A stretch of DNA of 64,000 nucleotides. Source: Shewanella pneumatophori. Lineage in GTDB: Bacteria > Pseudomonadota > Gammaproteobacteria > Enterobacterales > Shewanellaceae. This document shows, in pieces, positions 57,328 through 64,000 of this stretch. The stretch covers positions 372,001 through 436,000 of the forward strand of contig NZ_JAKILB010000001.1 in the NCBI RefSeq assembly GCF_023283895.1, read 5' to 3'. The notes under the pieces were generated by a model. The model searched no databases and was not told the DNA's origin. It worked only from the letters and a program-made list of their open reading frames with translations. Within the stretch, counting starts at the first letter, position 1. Every line of letters starts with the position of its first letter. The position numbers and the translations under genes are program-made.

Positions 57328-57480
57328 ATGACTACAACATTACAGCAGTTAAAGGAAAAGGCGCTTAAAGACCCCGAATTTAAAGCCTTATATGAAGCTG
57401 AACAACTTGATATTAGTGATGTAGAAATTGTAGAGATCCTTACTGAAGAAGAATTATCTAATAACTTAGATAAAAAGTAG
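57328..57480 (+). CDS. Small acidic 50-residue protein, unknown
   Basis: GGGGAG lies nine bases before ATG 57328. The product starts MTTTLQQLKEKALKDPEFKAL and ends with a Glu/Leu-rich helix and DKK. It looks helical and soluble. The segment KALKDPEFKALYEAEQ resembles linkers in antitoxins and leader regions of some modified peptides, but no core peptide or modifying enzyme is present. It lies 68 bases after the phosphatase gene on the same strand and may be co-transcribed. Function not assigned. Confidence 0.6.
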   Translation: MTTTLQQLKEKALKDPEFKALYEAEQLDISDVEIVEILTEEELSNNLDKK

Positions 57481-57796
57481 GGCACTTAACTCTATAAAAA
57501 GAGCCTTAATATGAGTAACTCAAGTTATTTGATTTGCCTACTCTTACATTTTAAGGCTTTAAATCAACCTATCTATAAACTACGCAAATCCCCAATCAAC
57601 TAGTGTTAAAGAAGCATTAGCTATCTTAGCAAACCCAACTCCTTGTGTTGAAAGTGATTTAACGCACATAATCGCTATTTTTTGACTGTGCTGCAGTTAA
57701 CTATGCAGGTATAGATAATAAACACAAAAACCCAGTATACAACTGTATAGCCAGCATGCTAAAGTTTATTTGTTCGTACTAAATAGAGGAAACAAG
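57481..57796. other. Intergenic, no gene seen
   Basis: About 315 bases; a GAGGA ribosome site at its end serves the next gene. Confidence 0.5.
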
Positions 57797-58387
57797 ATGG
57801 GTATTAACGAGTTCTTTGAAAAAGTGCTTGGACAAAAACTTCCTAACCAATACTCCTGGGGATGCTTTGTGCCGGCAAGAAATGCTATGTGTTTAACGAT
57901 TTGGCAGGAAGAGATTAGCCATGGACGCGTTGAAGTGCATTCTGAAACACCATATCGCACGAAAGCTGGCCATATAAACCATAATTGGACTGCACGTAAA
58001 AATGACCTTGAGCTGGTTCAGAGCGGAGTTGCAACGTTTGGTGTAATGATATCGTGTGGCAAAATGATCGATGAAGATAAATGGAATATTATGCAGCTAA
58101 ATTCTCATCAGATTTTTAAACTCACAGATCTTCAATTCGACAATGGCTCGCAAAAATGGACTATGGCTGTCGATCTTTGCAAACCAGTAATGGTTGAAAA
58201 GGTTTGTTTTAATGCTGAGCCTGCGTTGGCAACAATTGCTAAATCAAAGCTAGCTTTTATCACTGTATCTAAAGCCATAAAGTTAGGTTGGCAACTTGTT
58301 GGGTTAAATGAAACAGTTGCAACCTTAATGCTTAACAGCAAACAGAAAATGACAGTGTCATTAATCGACGGAAGTTACACTCGATGA
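57797..58387 (+). CDS. Unknown protein, first gene of an overlapping pair
   Basis: 196 residues from ATG 57797 (MGINEFFEKVLGQKL), chosen for the GAGGA before it. No domain is recognised. It is a soluble alpha/beta-looking protein with Cys and Trp scattered (WGCFVPARNAMCLTIWQEE, ISCGKMIDEDKW). The last bases ATGA overlap the start of a tiny zinc-ribbon gene, suggesting translational coupling and a joint function. No signal peptide or membrane helix. Confidence 0.6.
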   Translation: MGINEFFEKVLGQKLPNQYSWGCFVPARNAMCLTIWQEEISHGRVEVHSETPYRTKAGHINHNWTARKNDLELVQSGVATFGVMISCGKMIDEDKWNIMQLNSHQIFKLTDLQFDNGSQKWTMAVDLCKPVMVEKVCFNAEPALATIAKSKLAFITVSKAIKLGWQLVGLNETVATLMLNSKQKMTVSLIDGSYTR

Positions 58388-58488
58388 TTAACCAAGGTGA
58401 TTTGTGTCCACATTGTGGATTTATTATTGTCATGCCACCAGAGTTTGATCCCGAATGTCGTTGCTGTGGTAAAAATGTTTTGGAATAA
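58384..58488 (+). CDS. 34-residue zinc-ribbon microprotein
   Basis: ATG overlaps the stop of the preceding gene (ATGA). The product MINQGDLCPHCGFIIVMPPE continues to a second pair, CRCCGK. The C-P-H-C and C-C pattern (CxxC ... CxxC-like) is that of a zinc knuckle. Overlap, a conserved metal motif and the absence of other open frames support it despite its size. It may bind or stabilise the partner protein. Confidence 0.65.
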   Translation: MINQGDLCPHCGFIIVMPPEFDPECRCCGKNVLE

Positions 58489-60262
58489 AGATAACTGCAT
58501 TTTTATACAGCAGTTCTAATTGCAGCTTTTATACAGAGTGGTTGAGGTTCTCATTTAAAGTGACAGTTATCAAAACATATACGAACAGGTATCTAACCAC
58601 AAAGCCTATTTAACATAATATACATTGTGCGTATAAGTATGACACAGTATCTGAGTCATCGATAAGTGGAACTGCGGACTTGTTTTCTGAGCAATTAACG
58701 CTTTTATCGATTATTACCTAACTCACACTAGCTTGGTAAATATCCAGTCGCTACGCTTCATTGAGTTAATTGCTTATCAATCCTAACAAACACTTTAACC
58801 TTATGGCTAAGCGTTTTGTTGCTCAACATTATATATGGCAACAGTCATTCAAATTGAGAATCTCAGTCAGCGCAGTTTGGTTACGCACATCTATACAAAG
58901 CTTTTATTAACTCTATCGAAGTTTTATCTAAGTTTAAGCATGCAATTCTGAACTAAGCAAATATCCGTGGCGTATTCAGTTGCACATAGAATTTTTGATG
59001 ATACGAATTAACGGCTGCAATAATTTGGTACCATCCTAAAATGATGCGACTTAATGGCGGGCTTTGTTTTTCTGGCAGACTTGACCTAGTAACTCAAGTT
59101 ACAAGTCAACAGTGATTAGCTAACTATTGATTAGTTAACTTAAGTCAAAACAGCCACTAAAATCTGATATTTAAACTGTACGCTACGTGAAATCTGATGA
59201 GCTGAGCTAGGCAAACTTTAAAAGTAGCCACACAGCGCGCCGTATCATTTCTTAAAAATCTGCCTGGAATCTAATTTACTTCGATTATTAGTTTTTTTGT
59301 CGATAACTAAAGCTCGATAACTAGAATAGCTAGAGTTGTAATTTGTTGAATGCGTTATCAAGCCCTTAGGTCTTAGCTCGCTTTAATTGGCCATTCCAAT
59401 TGGCTCAATTTGCAGGAACAGGCATAAAGCTAACTGAGCCAACTCAGCATCAAGGTAAGCTTGGCAATAGTTATCGACATAACTAGAGTCATGATTAGCG
59501 CCGTTGCTGTTTCTATTGTGAGTAAGGCCAGCTTTAATTCAGGAGCTTATATTTACTAAAAGAAAACGCCGAGAAGTTACGCGGTACTGTCGTCATTCAA
59601 TCTAACTAAAATAGACTTAATACGGCCTTTACATGCAGTTATAACTCAAAAAACAGTGCTAAAAATAGTAATAAAAACAGTGTTTATCATGCATAAGCAC
59701 ATGAGCAAGCAACAGAACTACGATGCAATAATGTCAAAGCATAAGTGATAGAAAAAGCCCTTTTTAGTCAAATGCCGATAATGTCACTTATCGGCATTAA
59801 CTGGTCTCTGAAAACCCATAACCAGACCAGAGACAAAATCAAAGCCAAAATCAAAGCCAAAATCAAAGCCAGTAGCAATCTATGCAACAACAAACTGAGT
59901 TATATAGGTAGCTACTTACTTAGATTTAGAGTTTAGAAAAAAGATTAAAACAGGATGGTTAATTTGGATAAAGGTTAAGGATTCAGATTCTGATGTGGAG
60001 TTATAAAGCATCCTAACTAATCCCATACAAACAGCCAGTTATGTACTCCAACAAGGTATAGACTTTGTTTATCCCAAGCATAAGGTATCGAACATCATGA
60101 ACGTTAACTATCTGCTCCATGCCCTAGGTTTCGCGGCTATCTGACCACCCTGCTCAGCTTGTTTTCATTAGTTTTTATCGATAGTTTTACTCAACTCTTA
60201 ACTCATCAACTCCCTATAAACCTTGTTGTTCCCTACTCTATTTTAATCGCCATTTATAAACT
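58489..60262. other. 1.8 kb without intact genes
   Basis: Frequent stops in all frames. It contains paired inverted repeats near 59075-59145 (GTAACT/AGTTAC and TTAGC/TTAGTTAAC), a hairpin at 59772-59797, a second stem CTGGTCT/AGACCAG near 59802-59830, and three copies of AAAATCAAAGCC at 59836-59871. It looks like decayed DNA similar in character to 8986-11298. Confidence 0.6.
59772..59871. repeat. Hairpin and short tandem repeat
   Basis: ATGCCGATAA-TGTCAC-TTATCGGCAT (59772-59797), a 7-bp stem after it, then AAAATCAAAGCC three times. No T run follows the first hairpin. Confidence 0.55.
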
Positions 60263-60805
60263 TTAATCGAGTACAGATGCTCGGGACATAACAGTATAAG
60301 ATAAAGACTTACCATCTATTTTAAACATGTCTTTTATCTCACCACACTTCTCAAACCTGCTGCTTATATACATTTTTTGCGTCGCGATATTATTTGAAAG
60401 CGCCCAAAGAACAACAAACTCGATTACAGGTTGAGCAGCCACCCACTCTAGAATTTTATTGATTAATTGCTTGCCGAGCCCTTGCATTCGAACTCAACGA
60501 TCTAATCCCATTCCCAGTAATACTATATGCGCTGTATGGTTTTCTGAGTACGCTCTAATATCGATGTGCCCTACTATCTTTTTGTTTTCATCGAATGCCA
60601 GCCAAAGACCTCGCCAGCCTTGTTGGTACATTGCTGTGTTAATGCCTTCAGAAAAACGTGATTTCATGGCTTCCTTGACAGATGATTCTGTTTTAGACAT
60701 AGGTTGGAAAAGATGGGTATCGCCGACACCATTATCTGACAAGTGATCATTAAGGTATGTGAAAAAATGTTTTAAATCACTTTGAGTTGCTTGTCTTATT
60801 TGCAT
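60263..60805 (-). pseudogene. GNAT acetyltransferase gene with in-frame TGA
   Basis: Codons 1-103 (from 60805) begin MQIRQATQSDLKHFF and run to LLGMGLDR, then TGA at 60496-60494. The same frame continues VRMQGLGKQLINKILEWV to 60263. The stop falls just before the acetyl-CoA signature (Q/R-x-x-G-x-G) where GNAT proteins have a residue such as Arg or Trp. Together the parts form a normal GNAT of about 180 residues. Most simply this is a nonsense mutation; read-through is possible but there is no evidence. Confidence 0.8.
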
Positions 60806-60839
60806 ATCACCCCATTTTTAACAGTTTTCTAGCGCCCTT

Positions 60840-61121
60840 TTAAGACGCGGGTTTAGTCAGAATGTGTGAAGTGACTTTGCCCCATTGAGATGATTTCACT
60901 CTAGCTTGATGATTATCAAAAGCAGTTTGATCTACAAACTCCTCGTAAACATTAAACTTATTAGGATTTGATTCGTCAGGTACCACACTAAAAGTTAAAC
61001 ACCCAGCCTCTTTTAAGGTGAGGCTTTTGTGGGTAACCAATTCGCGACTGACTAGCTCAAGATCTAAATCAGGTACTATGATAAAACCTTGCAATATAAT
61101 CTTTGCCAAACCGAACTCCAA
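60840..61121 (-). CDS. Antibiotic-biosynthesis/quinol monooxygenase-like protein
   Basis: 93 residues, ABM (YgiN-like) fold. The pattern EAGCLTFSVVPDESNPNKFNVYEEFVDQTAFDNHQ is typical. Such proteins act as small dimeric enzymes on quinols or in stress responses. Start M at 61121. No partner gene is evident. Confidence 0.8.
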   Translation of the reverse strand: MEFGLAKIILQGFIIVPDLDLELVSRELVTHKSLTLKEAGCLTFSVVPDESNPNKFNVYEEFVDQTAFDNHQARVKSSQWGKVTSHILTKPAS

Positions 61122-61175
61122 AACGTATTAGACTGAGCAAAATGTAAATGCCTGTAGCATAAAAACACTATCACA

Positions 61176-61208
61176 ATCCTCGTTATTCTAAACAAGAATA
61201 ACGAGGAT
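61176..61208 (-). terminator. 14-bp inverted repeat between ABM and integrase genes
   Basis: ATCCTCGTTATTCT and its complement flank AAACA. There is only a weak T run; it may end the integrase transcript. Confidence 0.5.
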
Positions 61209-61347
61209 GTATCTGTAACCAAGCTAACTGTCATACCATATGTATAGAAGCACCGATTCTCAAAAGAGAGCTTTATTAATAAGTCAGGGTGTTAATTTGT
61301 ATTTATTGCTATGTTCATTCAATGTTTGAATAAAAGCTATCAAACTC

Positions 61348-62640
61348 TCACTCAATCCCCTGCAATCTATCGAATGATTTATTCTGCGCACTTTCATGGC
61401 GCTCGATTTGCGAGGTGTGCAAATATTGCGAAGTGGTATCGATACTTTCATGGCCTGCATCGGCTTGCACATGCGAGAGCGGTCTGCCGTTAATATTGAT
61501 GTCGTGAGTAATGCCTGTATGGCGAATATTATGAATACTTAGGCTGCGCATTTGCTCTGCATCACTCATAAAGCCGTCACGTTCGATACTGTTAGCCGCA
61601 TTTTCAATGATTTTATCTACTTCTTCGCGAATTTGACGTATTCCCAAGTTCGCATTAATCATGCCTGCATCGCGCCCTCGCCCTGCGGCTTTTTGCCTTA
61701 CGATTAGCGGGTGCCGCTCAGTGGCTGACGGGTAATCACTCAATTTTAAGTAACGACGGTAATCGACTAACGCTGCTAATAATGCTTTAGATATTGCAAC
61801 ACTTCGACTCTTACCACCTTTACTTTTAGGGATATGGAATCGCCAAATACCGGTTTGGCTGTTGTGCTTAAATTGGCTCATAACGGGAGAATATCCCGCC
61901 CTTGCCGATACTTCTGAAACCCGTAAGTAACATGAGTAAATGAGCTTAATGAGAAACAAGCTTCGCTGATGTAAATCGGGCTGCTCTTTGGCGAGCTTTT
62001 CAACGGTTGCCATAATGTAGGACCACTGCAGTTCGGTAAACGCCAGCTGATTGTCATCATCGCTATTTAAGCGAAACTTTCGATTTGATGAGAACCGACT
62101 TTTGTTTAGCCACATTTGTGCAGGGTTTCTCTCGCAGTAATCTTCACCCATTAGGTAACTGAAAAAGCTAGATAGGATCGCCACTTTGGTTTTAAGTGCG
62201 CTGTCACTGAGAACATAAGGATTGGTCTTGCCGTCAGTTTTACTACCACGAAAGGGTAGCCACGCAGGATTAGGCGAGCGTTCCCCTGATTGTTTGTCCT
62301 GCTTAAATTGGGCAACATTAAAGTAGCCGATCAGTTCTTGTGGCGGATGCTGACAATAATCGACATAAAGGCCTATCTCTTTACGGCCTATTCCACTTAC
62401 ATTTAGCCCTGCTACGTCAAAGCACCAATGTAGAAATGTGGTCAATTCACTACGATATGCTTTGTAGTTGTTCTCATTATGTTTTTGTTCAAACAACCAA
62501 TCTGTAGCGAGCTCAAACACTAACCCAGCTTCGTCAAGCTTAGTTAAACTCAATTGAGTAATATGTTGGTTGACGAGCGGATTACCTAACTGAATAAAGT
62601 CGATGGAATCAAAAAGCGGGATAACAGGTGGTAGTTGCAT
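61348..62640 (-). CDS. Tyrosine recombinase / integrase (second)
   Basis: 430 residues. Core-binding domain (about 30-150), and catalytic residues in order: R in SCYLRVSEV, H370-N-I-R373, H397 in AGHESID and Y406 in SQYLH. The active site appears complete. It differs from the recombinase at 7933 in length and sequence, so they are not recent duplicates. No flanking tRNA or direct repeat identifies its att site. The neighbouring long non-coding region may be what is left of an insertion. Confidence 0.85.
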   Translation of the reverse strand: MQLPPVIPLFDSIDFIQLGNPLVNQHITQLSLTKLDEAGLVFELATDWLFEQKHNENNYKAYRSELTTFLHWCFDVAGLNVSGIGRKEIGLYVDYCQHPPQELIGYFNVAQFKQDKQSGERSPNPAWLPFRGSKTDGKTNPYVLSDSALKTKVAILSSFFSYLMGEDYCERNPAQMWLNKSRFSSNRKFRLNSDDDNQLAFTELQWSYIMATVEKLAKEQPDLHQRSLFLIKLIYSCYLRVSEVSARAGYSPVMSQFKHNSQTGIWRFHIPKSKGGKSRSVAISKALLAALVDYRRYLKLSDYPSATERHPLIVRQKAAGRGRDAGMINANLGIRQIREEVDKIIENAANSIERDGFMSDAEQMRSLSIHNIRHTGITHDININGRPLSHVQADAGHESIDTTSQYLHTSQIERHESAQNKSFDRLQGIE

Positions 62641-62835
62641 AAAACGGCGTCATATTAAATTAGCTATAAGCTCATTTTATACTGATTGGCGATAATCAGG
62701 AATTTTTAAAACAATATCAATAATGTGCTTTTACTTTGCAGCAAAGTAAAAGCACTTTTGTACCCGTTAGATAAGTGACGCTTGTTTTATATGCTTGTGT
62801 GACGAATTAAGCGACTAGTAATCAAAGCCCTTAAC

Positions 62836-63108
62836 TTATACGATTTTAGAAGTAAGAATATTCATTGATTCATCGCACTGTGGTTCCCTATTTAGGGATT
62901 CGCCACATAGCGACTTGCAGCTTTCCTGGCACTGCTTGTCACAATGAATTCGTTTTTCACAGCTCCAGAGACACAGTTGCCATACCGCTTGCTTGGTTTC
63001 TGAGTCTAAGCATTTAAAATCTGCTGCGCAGAGCAGACCTTGTTGGATCAACTGGGCGATTTTGTCTTCAGGAATACTAATATTTAACCGTCGAGTTGGA
63101 GTTGCCAT
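62836..63108 (-). CDS. Cys-rich small protein, probably Fur-regulated
   Basis: 90 residues, starts MATPTRRLNISIPEDKIAQ. Ten or so cysteines, mostly in LCLWSCEKRIHCDKQCQESCKSLCGES, in no standard iron-sulfur pattern I know. A perfect 7-1-7 Fur-type box lies 53 bases before the start. The N-terminal segment SIPEDKIAQLIQQGLLCAADFKCL is like small conserved proteins seen in Shewanella. Inference: an iron-responsive or metal-binding protein. Function unknown. Confidence 0.65.
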   Translation of the reverse strand: MATPTRRLNISIPEDKIAQLIQQGLLCAADFKCLDSETKQAVWQLCLWSCEKRIHCDKQCQESCKSLCGESLNREPQCDESMNILTSKIV

Positions 63109-63160
63109 AATGTTAGCTCCAAGGGCATTAAGAACAAGAGTTAAGGTTAATATACCTAAA

Positions 63161-63175
63161 TGATAATGATTATCA
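63161..63175. promoter_or_regulatory. Fur-type box
   Basis: TGATAAT-G-ATTATCA is a perfect 7-1-7 palindrome of the Fur consensus, 53 bases before 63108. It faces the Cys-rich gene, on the minus strand; it lies downstream of the lipoprotein gene. Confidence 0.75.
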
Positions 63176-63253
63176 ACAACTCTTTTGCTGAATTGCAGGG
63201 GCCCTTTTAGTTTTTATAGCTAACTGCTTATTTATTGGCGCTTTGGTTGGGCT

Positions 63254-63718
63254 TTAACCTGGATTGTCGGCAAGAAAGTCAAAGGTGGTAAACACCTCTT
63301 CGCCACCACTTGTAAAACTAACAACTGCGCTCCAAACCATGTAGCCACTGCTGCATGAACCGTACACTAATTCACCTTGATAATTAGTTTTATCGGTTTG
63401 GGTTAAATTCACCGGGATAATGCCCATAAACATATCTCGACCTTGTAATTTTACTTTTAGATTTTCAACAGGCTTAGAAGTGTTAAGTGTTAGCGTCAAT
63501 GGCTTTTCGCTTGGGGCTTGCCATGGGTTGAGGCTTAACTGAATATCAACATCAGCAACAGTTTTGGCGCAAACGTCAGTTTTAAAACTACAAAGACTCG
63601 TATCTATAGGCTTTTGCGCTGTAAACTGCGGGTTATTAGGCTCACAGCCTTGTAGAAACAACAGTGAAAAACCTGCTACTAAAAATCCTAATACTGCTGA
63701 TTTGTGAGTAACTTGCAC
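63254..63718 (-). CDS. Lipoprotein next to ccoN
   Basis: 154 residues. Signal peptide with lipobox LQGC (Cys25, after FLVAGFSLLF). The mature part looks like an immunoglobulin/copper-chaperone-like beta sandwich (SLNPWQAPSEKPLTLTLNTSKPVENLKVKLQGRDMFMGIIPV, with Met and Cys). It is divergent from ccoN with an FNR-type box between. It might help assemble the cbb3 oxidase, but the similarity to known assembly proteins is not clear. Confidence 0.7.
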   Translation of the reverse strand: MQVTHKSAVLGFLVAGFSLLFLQGCEPNNPQFTAQKPIDTSLCSFKTDVCAKTVADVDIQLSLNPWQAPSEKPLTLTLNTSKPVENLKVKLQGRDMFMGIIPVNLTQTDKTNYQGELVYGSCSSGYMVWSAVVSFTSGGEEVFTTFDFLADNPG

Positions 63719-63764
63719 GATAATTAACCTTTATATCAATTGTTTTAACATTCTATGGATAACC

Positions 63765-63778
63765 TTGATCTAGATCAA
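63765..63778. promoter_or_regulatory. FNR-type (anaerobox) site
   Basis: TTGAT-CTAG-ATCAA is a perfect FNR/ANR/EtrA consensus. It is 47 bases before the lipoprotein start and about 200 bases before ccoN. Confidence 0.8.
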
Positions 63779-63978
63779 CTTATCAAGTCCCTTAAATCCT
63801 ATCTTTTTTGATGTAGCTCAAGTATCATGGCGTTGCCTTGCGTTACTTCAATAAATGCAGGGTTACATATTGACAGAACACCCTTGTTTCCGATAGGAGG
63901 CCGAGGTTTATTTGTCATTTAATCGGGTAGAGTTTTTCTCTACAACAATAAGTATAAGTAATAAGCAGTGGAAGCAAT

Positions 63979-64000
63979 ATGATGAACCATTCCCAGCCTC
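63979..64000 (+). CDS. ccoN: CcoN, cbb3 oxidase catalytic subunit (start only)
   Basis: MMNHSQP is the first seven codons, then the window ends. Shewanella-type CcoN proteins start MNHSQP, and the FNR box upstream fits. cbb3 oxidase is a high-affinity terminal oxidase used at low oxygen. Partial; assigned from the N-terminal match and context. Confidence 0.7.

Noticed and set aside
57328-57480. Precursor of a ribosomally made modified peptide
   Set aside because: The leader-like helix alone is weak; there is no core with Cys/Ser/Thr and no modifying enzyme near.
59745-59936. 63-residue open frame with Lys/Ala repeats
   Set aside because: It runs across two hairpins and a 12-bp tandem repeat and has no ribosome site; the KIKAKIKA stretch comes from the repeat.
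60494-60496. Selenocysteine codon in the GNAT gene
   Set aside because: No selenoprotein family matches, and no structure after the TGA resembles a SECIS element that I can support.

Overview
The window comes from a low-GC marine gammaproteobacterium of the Shewanella / Alteromonadales type. This is inferred from gene content and order alone: tusDCBE next to yccA, gapA beside an N-terminally extended second GAPDH with a lipoprotein gene between them, a RimK fused to a retropepsin-like domain, cmoM, a punR/punC pair, codBA, and the first codons of ccoN at the right edge. Gene starts were chosen from Shine-Dalgarno spacing and family alignment from memory; no database search was possible.

Layout. 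104-6598 is a probable extracytoplasmic flavin module: a TtrS/TtrR-like two-component system and an ApbE flavin transferase on the minus strand, divergent from an FMN_bind lipoprotein and a porin on the plus strand. A 16-bp palindrome between the divergent genes has a near match in front of the sensor gene. 7010-8985 holds a pseudouridine synthase and a tyrosine recombinase. 8986-11298 has no credible intact gene but carries repeated 13-bp palindromes (TGGT-N3-ACCA core) leading up to a gene for a ribbon-helix-helix-like protein (11299-11859). I consider this the most unusual part of the window. 12212-22326 is mostly metabolic and signalling genes: a kinase-like protein, an SDR, RimK, an SBP-GGDEF protein and two GAPDHs.

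22762-24840 is a tRNA region: Gly-GCC, then two copies of a Cys-GCA/Leu-TAA block in a tandem duplication with several decayed tRNA-Leu pieces. Then follow tusDCBE, yccA, punR/punC, tRNA-Ser-TGA, an SDR, a radical SAM protein, a LysR regulator and an RND efflux operon (33475-37851). 38519-49987 carries a SEC-C protein, Mn-dependent pyrophosphatase, a Lon-like protease, a U32 (RlhA-like) protein, a membrane protein, a DsbA-fold protein, CmoM and a GNAT enzyme. 50246-55988 carries codBA and an EmrAB-type pump, separated by a 9-bp tandem repeat.

56327-64000 is more accessory: a PP2C phosphatase, two tiny genes (50 and 34 codons), an unknown protein, 1.8 kb without intact genes, a GNAT gene interrupted by an in-frame TGA, a quinol-monooxygenase-like protein and a second tyrosine recombinase. 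It ends with a Cys-rich protein behind a perfect Fur-type box and a lipoprotein divergent from ccoN with a perfect FNR-type box between them, which suggests iron- and oxygen-dependent control at this end.
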